In this document: one piece after another, positions 1 to 9,072 of the stretch
Numbering within the stretch: the first letter of the stretch is position 1
Layout: every line of letters starts with the position of its first letter
Assembly: GCA_964502145.1 (NCBI GenBank)
Contig: CAZCVI010000009.1
Coordinates: 62,001-126,000, forward strand
Direction: 5' to 3'
Source: CAZCVI01 sp964502145
GTDB taxonomy: Bacteria > Acidobacteriota > Aminicenantia > UBA2199
Length of the DNA stretch: 64,000 nucleotides
Made by a program: the position numbers and the translations under genes
The notes under the pieces: model-generated
Told to the model about the DNA's origin: nothing
The model's input: only the letters and a program-made list of their open reading frames with translations
Databases searched by the model: none

Positions 1-1040
1 GGACCCTGGATGATGGAGGTATAGAAGGTGTTAAGATATATCTTCTTGGGGGCAATACCTCAACGTATATTGGCGATGCTCTATTTGTAGAAGGTGCCAG
101 ACCAGATGTGGTTGCAGCTTATCCCGAATACCCTTCAAATACTAAAGCCGGATGGGGATATATGATGCTGACTAATTTTTTACCTGATGGTCAGATCACA
201 TTGACCGCTATCGCAACAGATTTAGTTGGTAAGACAACGGTATTGGGCACAAAGACAATTATGATAGACAATACCCATGCGGTCAAACCTTTTGGCGCGA
301 TTGATTCGCCAACTCAAGTGGGGCGGGTGTTTGGAAAGAGTTACCGGAACAATGGCTGGGCGCTAACCCCCATGCCCAATCAAATCGCGACCAATGGTTC
401 CACGATTGATGTCTTCATAGACGGGGTAATGCTGGGTCATGTCACTTATAACTTATACCGGCAAGATATTGCCGAACTCTTTCCGGGTTATGCCAACAGC
501 AACAATGCTTGGGGTTATTATGATTTTGATACTTTAAAATATAAGGATGGTCTCCATACTATTCAATGGATAGCCACGGACAACGCGGGCAATACCGACG
601 GCATCGGCAGCAGATACTTTACTATTCAAAACTATCATGAAGATAATGCGCAGTATGCTTCCACTCAGTCAGAAAAAATGAATCTTCAACAGATTTCCAC
701 ATTACCCGAATACTCATCAGAACCCCTCTCTTTCAGCACGGGCTGCCACGGGAAAAATGAATGCTTGGGAAACAGCCAGCTTACCATCAAAGAACTGGAA
801 CGAGTAGAAATTCAACTGGGCCAAAACTATACGGATATCCAGGGCTACCTCATCAGTGGCAATATATTAAATCCATTGCCTATTGGTTCTACTTTGGATG
901 CGAAATGTGGGATATTTTCATGGTCGCCCGGACCGGGGTTCCTCGGTCGTTATGTATTGATTTTCGTGTTGACGGATGTCAATGGTTTATCTGTTAAAAA
1001 GACCATTGAAATAGAAATCGAACCGATGTTCAACAATTAG
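1..1040 (+). CDS. Secreted Ig-like repeat protein, C-terminal part (5' end outside window)
   Basis: The frame is open from base 3 to the stop at 1040, so the gene starts before the window; 345 residues are visible. What remains is the C-terminal module found in five other proteins here. First comes an Ig-like unit with the sequence YIGDALFVEGARPDV and a GWGYMMLTNFLP core. A second unit follows, carrying AVKPFGAID, LFPGYANSN and DGIGSRYFTI. The last ~55 residues form a cadherin/Ig-like domain (LPIGSTLD, WSPGPGFLGRY) ending in EIEIEPMFNN. It is the first of four tandem paralogues, so a signal peptide and leucine-rich repeats probably lie upstream, but neither is seen. Likely a cell-surface or secreted adhesion protein; that role is inferred. 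Confidence 0.85.
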   Translation, partial: TLDDGGIEGVKIYLLGGNTSTYIGDALFVEGARPDVVAAYPEYPSNTKAGWGYMMLTNFLPDGQITLTAIATDLVGKTTVLGTKTIMIDNTHAVKPFGAIDSPTQVGRVFGKSYRNNGWALTPMPNQIATNGSTIDVFIDGVMLGHVTYNLYRQDIAELFPGYANSNNAWGYYDFDTLKYKDGLHTIQWIATDNAGNTDGIGSRYFTIQNYHEDNAQYASTQSEKMNLQQISTLPEYSSEPLSFSTGCHGKNECLGNSQLTIKELERVEIQLGQNYTDIQGYLISGNILNPLPIGSTLDAKCGIFSWSPGPGFLGRYVLIFVLTDVNGLSVKKTIEIEIEPMFNN

Positions 1041-1146
1041 TTGAATTCGAGAAGATATAAGAATATAGTATGATGCATTATTTTTTGGAGGTAGTTCTGG
1101 GTTAAATGAACAGTAAAAAAACAATAGACAAATAAAGGGGGACTAA

Positions 1147-3090
1147 ATGAACAAGAAATATTTTGTAATCGTTTTGAGTTTCGTATTTTTACAATTCGCG
1201 GGATTTGTCCATGGAGCTATTCCAGCATCGGAGCGGGCGTCGTTGATTGCTTTGTACAATGACACCAACGGAGATCACTGGAACTATAATAGTGGCTGGA
1301 AGACGCCTCCATTAAATACCGATGGGTTTGCCATGCCAGGAACCGAAGGCAGTTGGTATGGGATCACGGTTGAGGCTGATCATGTGGAAAAAATTGCTAT
1401 GAATTCTGGAACTTTACCTGTGGGAAATAATTTGGTGGGGAGTATCCCTTCTCAATTAGGTAATCTTAGTAATTTGGAGTATCTTAACCTGTCCGCCAAC
1501 CATCTGAGCGGAAGCATCCCACCCCAATTAGGCAATCTCAGTAATTTGCAAATTCTTTACCTTTACCAGAACCAACTGAGTGGAAACATCCCGCCCCAAT
1601 TGGGGAATCTATCCAATCTGCTCGACCTCTATCTTCAGGAGAACCAACTTACGGGTAGTATTCCTGCTCAATTATTCGATCTCGGCGAATTAAGATTTCT
1701 GTTTTTGGGTAATAACCAACTTAGTGGCAGCCTCCCTCCTGTAGGAAGTAGTCTCAATATGATTTCACTTGTCTTATCACACAATCAATTAAGCGGCGAG
1801 ATTCCTTTTGGATTTGGTGGCTATAGGTTGAAGTATCTTTTTCTCGACCATAACACACTGCGTGGTGAAATCCCTTCTAATTTTATGAAGGTCCATAGTC
1901 CAGAATTCCTCTTGATAGGTATTGATTACAACTGTCTTTATGCCACAGACCCGGAACTCATAGGCTGGCTTGACGGGTTTAACCCTGGCTGGGATGACCA
2001 TCAGAATCAATGTGGGAATAACTTACCAGAAATAAATCCACCCTTTGGTTCTTTTGATACGCCGATTGATGGCAGTATTGTTGCCGGAAGTATTGCGGTT
2101 ACAGGCTGGGCATTGGATGAAAGCGGTATAGATAGAGTCCAAATATACCAAAACCAAGACAACTCGCAAATATATATCGGAGACGCCATATTTGTTGAAG
2201 GTGCCAGACCGGATGTGGCTGCGCTGTATCCGGAATATTTTGAAAATACCAGGGCAGGATGGGGATATATGATGCTCACTAATTTATTACCAGGGAATGG
2301 AAATGGCACCTATACAATTTCTGCTATTGCCACTGACCTGAAAGGCAAAACCACGGCGCTTGGAACAAAAACAATTACCGTGGATAATACCCATGCCGTA
2401 AAACCATTCGGAGCGATAGATACTCCAACCCAGGGCGGCGAAGTTTCAGGTGACAGGTTCACCCAGTTTGGCTGGGCGTTAACTCCACAACCCAATAGTA
2501 TCTCAACCAATGGCTCTTCGATCCATGTCTGGGTAGATGGAGTTAATAAAGGTCATCCAGTATACAACAACTATAGGTCAGATATCGCGACACTCTTTCC
2601 GGGTTATGCCAATAGTAATGGTGCGATTGGTTACTTCTATCTGGATACCACGAAATATGCCAACGGTCTTCATACTATCCAATGGACAGTTACTGACAAT
2701 GCCAGCAATACTGACGGCATCGGCAGCCGATACTTTACAATTCTAAATGAAGGAGCAAATAACGTGCAGTTTACCTGCCAGAAAGAGATCGGTTTGGATT
2801 CACTGCCAGAAGAAAACGGGAACAGTGGTCTGGTTATCAAAGAAATGGAACACGTTGAAATCGCATTGGGTCAAACTTATGCCGATATCCAAGGATATTT
2901 AATTAACGGCAGACAATTAAACAAATTGCCCATCGGTTCCACATTAGATAAAAAACGCGGGCTATTTTTTTGGTCACCCGGTCCGGGGTTCCTCGGTCGT
3001 TATGTATTGGTTTTCGTGTTGACGGATGTCAATGGTTTATCCCAAAAAAAGTCCATCGAAATAAATATCGAACCGAAGTACAATAAGTAA
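1147..3090 (+). CDS. Secreted leucine-rich-repeat protein with C-terminal Ig-like module
   Basis: 647 residues. Residues 1-23 are a signal peptide ending HGA. Next comes a cap of about 60 residues (IPASERASLIALYNDTNG, DGFAMPGTEGSWYG) shared with the two following genes. About six to seven plant-type LRRs follow, with the pattern L-x-x-N-x-L-x-G-x-IP-x-x-LGNLSNL. No FN3-like domain is present, unlike in the next two paralogues. The C-terminal half is the two-unit Ig-like module (PFGSFDTPIDG, GWALDESGID; AVKPFGAIDTPTQGG) and the terminal LPIGSTLD/WSPGPGFLGRY domain. A purine-rich GGGGGA precedes the ATG. LRR proteins of this kind bind proteins or glycans outside the cell; ligand and anchoring are unknown. 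Confidence 0.9.
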   Translation: MNKKYFVIVLSFVFLQFAGFVHGAIPASERASLIALYNDTNGDHWNYNSGWKTPPLNTDGFAMPGTEGSWYGITVEADHVEKIAMNSGTLPVGNNLVGSIPSQLGNLSNLEYLNLSANHLSGSIPPQLGNLSNLQILYLYQNQLSGNIPPQLGNLSNLLDLYLQENQLTGSIPAQLFDLGELRFLFLGNNQLSGSLPPVGSSLNMISLVLSHNQLSGEIPFGFGGYRLKYLFLDHNTLRGEIPSNFMKVHSPEFLLIGIDYNCLYATDPELIGWLDGFNPGWDDHQNQCGNNLPEINPPFGSFDTPIDGSIVAGSIAVTGWALDESGIDRVQIYQNQDNSQIYIGDAIFVEGARPDVAALYPEYFENTRAGWGYMMLTNLLPGNGNGTYTISAIATDLKGKTTALGTKTITVDNTHAVKPFGAIDTPTQGGEVSGDRFTQFGWALTPQPNSISTNGSSIHVWVDGVNKGHPVYNNYRSDIATLFPGYANSNGAIGYFYLDTTKYANGLHTIQWTVTDNASNTDGIGSRYFTILNEGANNVQFTCQKEIGLDSLPEENGNSGLVIKEMEHVEIALGQTYADIQGYLINGRQLNKLPIGSTLDKKRGLFFWSPGPGFLGRYVLVFVLTDVNGLSQKKSIEINIEPKYNK

Positions 3091-3109
3091 AGGGTTATGA
3101 AAGAAAAAG

Positions 3110-3216
3110 ATTGGCCCACGAATGAACACGAATTAACGCGAATTGACAGAAAAAAGATGTTGTATCATTTTCTTTTTAATTCGTGTAAATTCGTGAAATT
3201 CGTGGGGGTCTTTTTT
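3110..3216. repeat. Intergenic palindrome, CGAATT family, copy 1
   Basis: Long imperfect inverted repeat starting 19 bases after the LRR gene stop. The left arm (about 3115-3145) is made of CACGAATTAA-like units about 10 bases apart; the right arm (about 3176-3206) is their complement (AATTCGTG units). The right arm is followed by GGGGGTC and a run of T. The transcript would fold into a strong hairpin with a U tract, so it may serve as terminator for the upstream gene. Copies occur at 5640, 8583 and 32727. Confidence 0.85.
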
Positions 3217-3401
3217 GGGGAGGGGATAATTTATTTTTATCTGTCATTCAATCAGGACATTCAAATTAAAATATATTGGCATTAAAAATGCATAAGATGT
3301 TGTGTTGCCCCCATGTCTATATATGTCTGTTGGATGTGGGCGCAAAAAATTATTAAAAAGCTGTTGTTAACATAATATCTAAATAATAAAAGGAGTATTA
3401 A

Positions 3402-5621
3402 ATGAAGCATATTTTTGTTTTGATAGGTTTAGTATTGTGGCCGTTGGTAGGATTGGTTCATGGTGCGATTCCGGCATCGGAGCGGGCGGCGTTGATTGCG
3501 TTGTATAATAACACCAACGGGGATAACTGGACAAAGAAGAGCGGCTGGAAAACAGCACCGTTATACGCGGATGGGTTTGCTATGCCAGGAACTGAAGGAA
3601 GTTGGCACGGGGTTACAGTGGATTCTAATCAGGTGACCTATCTGAGTTTAGCCACGAACCAATTGAACGGAAGCATTCCCTCGCAATTGGGGAATCTCAC
3701 GGGGTTGAATGGACTGGATATGCACGAGAACAAACTGAACGGCAGTATCCCGTCGCAACTAGGTAACCTGATTAAATTGCGAACTCTGCTACTGTACAGT
3801 AACCAACTGACGGGAAGCATTCCTGCTCAATTAGGAAATATCACGGGGTTAGAATGGCTTATGCTGAATAACAACCAACTGAGCGGAAATATCCCCTCTC
3901 AATTGGGATATCTGAGTAAACTGTCATATCTTCAACTGCACTATAACGAACTGAGTGGAAACATCCCCTCTCAATTCGGCAGTCTAACCAAGTTGATGTC
4001 CCTTCTCTTGAACCACAATCATCTCACGGGTGTCATCCCCACAACTCTGACAAATTTAACGCACATAATGAATTTTGATATTGGTTATAATTGTCTCTCG
4101 GCTACCAATGCAGCACTCAGAACATGGCTCAACAGTCACGATGCAGATTGGGAAGCGACTCAATGTTTAACTGTGCCCATCATAACTACAAACCCGATAA
4201 CTTCTATCACGGCTACCAGCGCGGTAAGTGGCGGCAATGTGTCTGCGGACGGTGGTTCTCAAGTCGCCGAGAAAGGCATTTGCTGGGGTACAACCATCAA
4301 CCCTACTACCGGCGATTCCAGAGAATACAATGGAGTTGGTACAGGTAGTTTTACCTCTAATATCACTGGCTTGAGTGCAAATACATTGTATTATGTCCGG
4401 GCCTATGCCATCAATGTTGTGGGAACAGCTTATGGCGAGAATATAAGTTTTACCACACCCAGCAATTTACCAGAACTCCAACCACCCTTCGGTTCTTTTG
4501 ATACGCCGCTTGATGGTTCCACCGTGGCGGGTAGTATTGCGGTTACCGGCTGGGCATTGGATGATGGAGGTTTGGCAAGTGTCAAGTTATATCTGCTCCA
4601 GGGGAACACACCGACCTATATTGGCGATGCGTTATTTGTAGAAGGTGCCAGACCGGATGTGGCAGGTGCTTATCCAGAATATCCTGCCAATACCAAAGCA
4701 GGTTGGGGATATATGATGCTCACTAATTTCCTGCCCGGAGAAGGGAATGGTACATTTGTGATTTCCGCTGTGGCGACTGATCTGGTGGGTAAAACAACAG
4801 AACTGGGAACAAAAACAATTATCGTGGACAATGCTCATGCGGTTAAACCTTTCGGCGCGATTGATACACCGACTCAAGGTGGAACTGCCTCTGGAAGTGC
4901 TTTTATTAACTGGGGCTGGGTGTTAACCCCACAACCAAACAGTATTCCTACTAGTGGTTCTACGATCAATGTCTGGGTCGATGGCGTAAATAAAGGTCAG
5001 CCGACGTACAATATTTATCGTTCAGATATCGCCACGCTTTTTCCTGGTTATGCCAATAGTAATGGCGCGATTGGTTACTTCTATCTGGATACCACGAAAT
5101 ATACCAATGCAGTCCACACTATCCAATGGACAGCCACAGACAATGCGGACAACAGTGACGGCATCGGCAGCCGATACTTTACGATTCAAAACACATCGTC
5201 AGATGTGGCACAAAGTGCGGCTACCCGTTCAACAAATCTCAATCTTCAACAGATTTCCTCTTTACCAGAAGACTCTGCAGAACCGATATATTTCAGCAAA
5301 GGTTTTTACAGCGATAATGAATGCTCAGAATTACTACCAGACGAAAAAGGAAACCACCCGCTGTCGCTCAAAGAACTGGAACGAGTAGAAATCCAATTGG
5401 GTCAAACCTATGCCGATATCCAAGGTTACTTAATCAATGGCAATTTATTACACAAATTGCCCATTGGCTCGACACTGGACAAAAAAAGCGGGACATTCTC
5501 TTGGTCACCCGGACCGGGGTTCCTCGGTAGCTATTCATTGGTTTTTGTTTTGACTGAAACCAATGGTTTATCCTTTAAAAAGTCTGTTGAAATAAAGATC
5601 GAACCGAAGTATAATAATTAA
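3402..5621 (+). CDS. Secreted LRR protein with FN3-like domain and C-terminal Ig-like module
   Basis: 739 residues, paralogue of the gene ending at 3090. Signal peptide 1-22 (ends VHGA), then the IPASERAALIALYNNTNG cap. About seven plant-type LRRs run to residue ~235 (NQLNGSIPSQLGNLT units). One FN3-like domain at ~255-355 has the style common in Bacteroidota surface proteins (VSADGGSQVAEKGICWG, LYYVRAYAINVVGTAYG). The two Ig-like units and the terminal LPIGSTLDKKSGTFSW domain (686-739) complete it. AAGGAG lies 10 bases before the ATG. The region encoding the second Ig unit is almost identical in DNA to the next gene, which suggests recent gene conversion. Predicted exported surface or secreted binding protein. 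Confidence 0.9.
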   Translation: MKHIFVLIGLVLWPLVGLVHGAIPASERAALIALYNNTNGDNWTKKSGWKTAPLYADGFAMPGTEGSWHGVTVDSNQVTYLSLATNQLNGSIPSQLGNLTGLNGLDMHENKLNGSIPSQLGNLIKLRTLLLYSNQLTGSIPAQLGNITGLEWLMLNNNQLSGNIPSQLGYLSKLSYLQLHYNELSGNIPSQFGSLTKLMSLLLNHNHLTGVIPTTLTNLTHIMNFDIGYNCLSATNAALRTWLNSHDADWEATQCLTVPIITTNPITSITATSAVSGGNVSADGGSQVAEKGICWGTTINPTTGDSREYNGVGTGSFTSNITGLSANTLYYVRAYAINVVGTAYGENISFTTPSNLPELQPPFGSFDTPLDGSTVAGSIAVTGWALDDGGLASVKLYLLQGNTPTYIGDALFVEGARPDVAGAYPEYPANTKAGWGYMMLTNFLPGEGNGTFVISAVATDLVGKTTELGTKTIIVDNAHAVKPFGAIDTPTQGGTASGSAFINWGWVLTPQPNSIPTSGSTINVWVDGVNKGQPTYNIYRSDIATLFPGYANSNGAIGYFYLDTTKYTNAVHTIQWTATDNADNSDGIGSRYFTIQNTSSDVAQSAATRSTNLNLQQISSLPEDSAEPIYFSKGFYSDNECSELLPDEKGNHPLSLKELERVEIQLGQTYADIQGYLINGNLLHKLPIGSTLDKKSGTFSWSPGPGFLGSYSLVFVLTETNGLSFKKSVEIKIEPKYNN

Positions 5622-5639
5622 CGGGATATGAGAAAAAAG

Positions 5640-5746
5640 ATTGGCCCACGAATGAACACGAATTAACGCGAATTGACAAAACAAAAGAGGTTGTATCTTG
5701 TTTCTTTTAATTCGTGTAAATTCGTGAAATTCGTGGGGGTCTTTTT
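5640..5746. repeat. Intergenic palindrome, CGAATT family, copy 2
   Basis: Same layout as the copy at 3110: left arm CCCACGAATGAACACGAATT, A-rich loop, right arm of AATTCGTG units, then GGGGGTC and T-rich sequence. It starts 18 bases after the stop of the LRR gene ending at 5621. It is nearly identical to copy 1, so it was probably carried along in the tandem duplication. Confidence 0.85.
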
Positions 5747-5828
5747 CTGGGAACGAAAAAAATATGCCCAAAGGTTCTTAAGAACCTATTGTAAAAAATA
5801 ATACGTGAATAATAACAAGGAGTATTGA

Positions 5829-8564
5829 ATGAAAAAAATATTTGTTTTGCTAGGTTTAGTATTGTGGCAGTTCGTAGGATTGGTTCATGGTGCCATTCCG
5901 GCATCGGAGCGTGCGGTGTTAATCACATTGTACAATAACACGGATGGCGATAATTGGACGAATAACAATGGCTGGAAAACACCGCCATTAGATACCGATG
6001 GATTTGCCATGCCTGGCACGGAAGGAAATTGGTTTGGCATTAGCGTGGATGCCGATCATGTCACCGGAATTGTTTTGAATGTTAATCAACTGAACGGAAC
6101 GATTCCATCCTCGCTGGGTAATCTGAGTCAACTTATTAATTTATGCATGGTCATTAACCAACTGAATGGGACTATCCCTCCCCAATTAGGAAATCTTAGT
6201 AATTTGCACAATCTTTCATTAGCTGAAAACCAATTGAGCGGAACTATCCCTTCTCAATTGGGCAATCTTATTAGCCTGACAGTACTTAATCTTGGGAGAA
6301 ACCAACTCACCGGGAGTATCCCTTCCCAATTGGGTAATCTCAGTAATTTAATTGATCTTTTCTTGTATGAAAACCAATTGAGCGGCGCCATCCCCTCCCA
6401 ATTAAGTAATCTGAGTAATTTACAAAGACTAGTCTTATCATCTAACCAACTGAGCGGAACCATTCCCGCGCAATTAAGCAATCTCAGCCAGTTAAAACAT
6501 CTTTTACTCGATTATAATCAATTGACGGGGAATATTCCTTCCCAACTCGGTAATCTCGCTCACCTGGAATATCTCTATCTACGTAACAACCAACTGAGTG
6601 GTACCCTGCCTTCCCAATTAGGTAATCTCATTACTTTGGAAGAACTGCTATTGTGTTATAACCAATTGAGTGGCAGCATCCCCTCCCAATTGGGCAATCT
6701 CAAAAATTTAAAAGGCCTTTGGATTAACGATAACCATCTGACGGGGTTAATTCCTTCCTCTTTAACCAATTTAGTAAAAATGATCATCTTAGATATCGGT
6801 TACAATTGCCTTTCTGCCACTGATTCGAATCTCAGAACCTGGCTCACCATCCATGACCCGAATTGGGAAGCCCATCAAAACCAATGCGGTGGTGTCATCG
6901 TTAAACCAACGGTCACTACCCAGTCAGTATCCTCTATCAGCCAGACTGGTGCAAGTTGTGGTGGGAATGTAATCGCTGAAGGTGTAACCCCAGTTTTTGC
7001 CAGAGGCGTGTGTTGGGGTACAGAGATCAATCCGACGATTAAGTGTTCAATAACCACCAATGGTACAGGCACTGGAAGCTTCACTAGTACTATCACTGGC
7101 TTGAATGCCAACACCTTATATTATGTCAGAGCTTATGCCACCAATAACAATGGCACATCGTATGGTGCCAACCAGAGTTTTACTACCCAGAGCAGTGTAG
7201 TCGCGCCGAAAGTAACGACGCAGTCGGTATCTTCAATCACCCAGACCAGCGCGATATGCGGTGGCAATGTCACCTCTGATGGTGGTTCCTCAGTTATTGC
7301 CCGGGGCGTGTGCTGGAATACAACCACCAACCCCACTATCAACCATTCAAAAACAACCGATGGAACAGGTACTGGAAGTTTTATCAGTAATATCACTGGT
7401 TTGAATACCAATACCTTGTATTATGTCAGGGCGTATGCTACCAATAACAATGGGACGTCTTATGGAGCGAACTTAAGTTTTACTACCTTGAGTAATTTAA
7501 GCGAAACAACTCCACCCTTCGGTTCTTTTGATACTCCCATTGATAGTTCCACTGTGGCTGGAAGTATAGCCGTTACCGGATGGGCTTTGGATGATAGTGG
7601 CGTAGCCAGCGTTAAAATATACATTAACCAGGGCAACACACCGACCTATATTGGTGATGCATTATTTGTAGAAGGGGCCAGACCGGATATAACGATTGCT
7701 TATCCAGAATATCCTGCCAATACCAAAGCGGGGTGGGGGTATATGATGCTCACCAATTTTTTGCCCGGAGAAGGGAATGGTACTTTTGTGCTTTCTGTTG
7801 TCGCTACTGATCTGGCAGGTAAAACAACAGAATTGGGAACAAAAACAATTATCGTCGACAATGCTCATGCCGTTAAACCTTTCGGCGCGATTGATACACC
7901 CACTCAAGGTGGAACTGCCTCTGGAAGTGCTTTTATTAATTGGGGCTGGGTATTAACTCCACAACCGAACAATATTCCCACTAGTGGTTCTACGATCAAT
8001 GTCTGGGTCGATGGCGTAAATAAAGGTCAGCCGACGTACAATATTTATCGTTCAGATATCGCCACGCTTTTTCCTGGTTATGCCAATAGTAATGGCGCGA
8101 TTGGTTACTTCTATCTGGATACCACAAAATATACCAATGGCCTTCATACTATCCAATGGACAGCCACAGACAACGCGGGCAATACTGACGGTATCGGCAG
8201 CAGATACTTTACGATTCAAAATGAAGGGGCAGATAACGTGCAGTTTGCCTGCAAGAAAGAGTTTGGTTTGGATTCACTGCCGGAAGAAAACGGGAACAGT
8301 CGTCTGGTTATCAAAGAACTGGAACGCGTAGAAATCCCCTTGGGCGAAAATTACATGAATATTCAAGGCTATTTAATGAACGGCAATGAAGTAAGTAGCT
8401 TACCTATCGGCTCGACACTGGACAAAAAAAACGGGACATTCTCTTGGTCACCCGGACCGGGGTTCCTCGGTAGCTATTCATTGGTTTTTGTGTTGACAGA
8501 TGTCAATGGTTTATCTGTTAAAAAGGCCATTGAAATTGAAATCGAACCAAAATATAATAATTAA
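5829..8564 (+). CDS. Secreted LRR protein with two FN3-like domains and C-terminal Ig-like module
   Basis: 911 residues, the largest of the paralogues. Signal peptide 1-22, the shared IPASERAVLITLYNNTDG cap, then about eleven to twelve plant-type LRRs (NQLSGTIPSQLGNLS) to ~residue 340. Two FN3-like domains follow in tandem at ~358-460 and ~460-560 (GGNVTSDGGSSVIARGVCW, LYYVRAYATNNNGTSYG). The two Ig-like units and the terminal LPIGSTLDKKNGTFSW domain close the protein. AAGGAG stands 10 bases before the ATG. Compared with its neighbours it differs mainly by added LRR and FN3 units, as expected for repeat expansion by unequal recombination. Predicted extracellular binding protein; ligand unknown. 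Confidence 0.9.
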   Translation: MKKIFVLLGLVLWQFVGLVHGAIPASERAVLITLYNNTDGDNWTNNNGWKTPPLDTDGFAMPGTEGNWFGISVDADHVTGIVLNVNQLNGTIPSSLGNLSQLINLCMVINQLNGTIPPQLGNLSNLHNLSLAENQLSGTIPSQLGNLISLTVLNLGRNQLTGSIPSQLGNLSNLIDLFLYENQLSGAIPSQLSNLSNLQRLVLSSNQLSGTIPAQLSNLSQLKHLLLDYNQLTGNIPSQLGNLAHLEYLYLRNNQLSGTLPSQLGNLITLEELLLCYNQLSGSIPSQLGNLKNLKGLWINDNHLTGLIPSSLTNLVKMIILDIGYNCLSATDSNLRTWLTIHDPNWEAHQNQCGGVIVKPTVTTQSVSSISQTGASCGGNVIAEGVTPVFARGVCWGTEINPTIKCSITTNGTGTGSFTSTITGLNANTLYYVRAYATNNNGTSYGANQSFTTQSSVVAPKVTTQSVSSITQTSAICGGNVTSDGGSSVIARGVCWNTTTNPTINHSKTTDGTGTGSFISNITGLNTNTLYYVRAYATNNNGTSYGANLSFTTLSNLSETTPPFGSFDTPIDSSTVAGSIAVTGWALDDSGVASVKIYINQGNTPTYIGDALFVEGARPDITIAYPEYPANTKAGWGYMMLTNFLPGEGNGTFVLSVVATDLAGKTTELGTKTIIVDNAHAVKPFGAIDTPTQGGTASGSAFINWGWVLTPQPNNIPTSGSTINVWVDGVNKGQPTYNIYRSDIATLFPGYANSNGAIGYFYLDTTKYTNGLHTIQWTATDNAGNTDGIGSRYFTIQNEGADNVQFACKKEFGLDSLPEENGNSRLVIKELERVEIPLGENYMNIQGYLMNGNEVSSLPIGSTLDKKNGTFSWSPGPGFLGSYSLVFVLTDVNGLSVKKAIEIEIEPKYNN

Positions 8565-8582
8565 CGGGATATGAAAGAAAAA

Positions 8583-8692
8583 GATTGGCCCACGAATTAA
8601 CACGAATTAACGCGAATTGACAGAAAAAAAAGATGTTTTATCTTGTTTCTTTTTAATTCGTGTTAATTCGAGTAATTCGTGGGGGTCTTTTT
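8583..8692. repeat. Intergenic palindrome, CGAATT family, copy 3
   Basis: Third copy, 19 bases after the stop at 8564. The left arm has three CACGAATTAA-like units in a row, the right arm three complementary units, followed by GGGGGTC and TTTTTC. Likely transcribed hairpin and possible terminator. Confidence 0.85.
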
Positions 8693-8728
8693 CTAAAGAA
8701 GAACCGACCCAAATAAACCGGTTATTTT

Positions 8729-8779
8729 TTAGGAGCTGTTACGAAATAGCCTGATCATTTCTGATGTTGTTTGGAAGAA
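8729..8779 (+). repeat. 51-bp repeat, left copy of an inverted pair around element A
   Basis: Begins TTAGGAGCTGTTACGAAA and ends GTTTGGAAGAA. It matches the reverse complement of 9892-9942 at 43 of 51 positions with no gap. A third, shorter match (about 32 of 40) lies at 34004-34043. The pair brackets about 1.2 kb including the 749-bp element A, as terminal repeats of a decayed mobile element would. Confidence 0.7.
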
Positions 8780-8816
8780 ATCGTATAGTTCCATTCTCCA
8801 TGAAAATCATTCCTTC

Positions 8817-8942
8817 TCATTTCCACGGAGTTGAATTCTCTATCTCAAGTCTTTTGATAGCCGCTGACAATCGTTCAAACTGCTTGACGGATAATCCATT
8901 ACGTTTTTTCTCATTTTTATTTGCCATTTTTCCTATCGCCAT
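8817..8942 (-). CDS. Possible 41-residue ORF or remnant
   Basis: On the minus strand an ATG at 8942 opens a 41-codon frame containing KNEKKRNGLSVKQFERLSA and ending at TGA 8817-8819. No clear ribosome site is seen and I do not recognise a family. It lies inside the segment bracketed by the 51-bp inverted repeats, so it may be a remnant of a mobile-element gene. Support is weak. Confidence 0.2.
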   Translation of the reverse strand: MAIGKMANKNEKKRNGLSVKQFERLSAAIKRLEIENSTPWK

Positions 8943-9072
8943 GGCGCTTTTATTTATTTTACATGAATAATTCCTTCAATGATCTCCTTTGACCAGGAAA
9001 AAATTTATTTGTACAGGTTTTTTTGCCAAAACAGTGTGGAAATATTAAAAAATTGGTAATTCTTGAAGCCCT

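Noticed and set aside
8760..9070. Additional gene between the LRR array and element A
   Set aside because: Short frames only, without ribosome sites or family motifs; only a doubtful 41-codon minus-strand frame remains.
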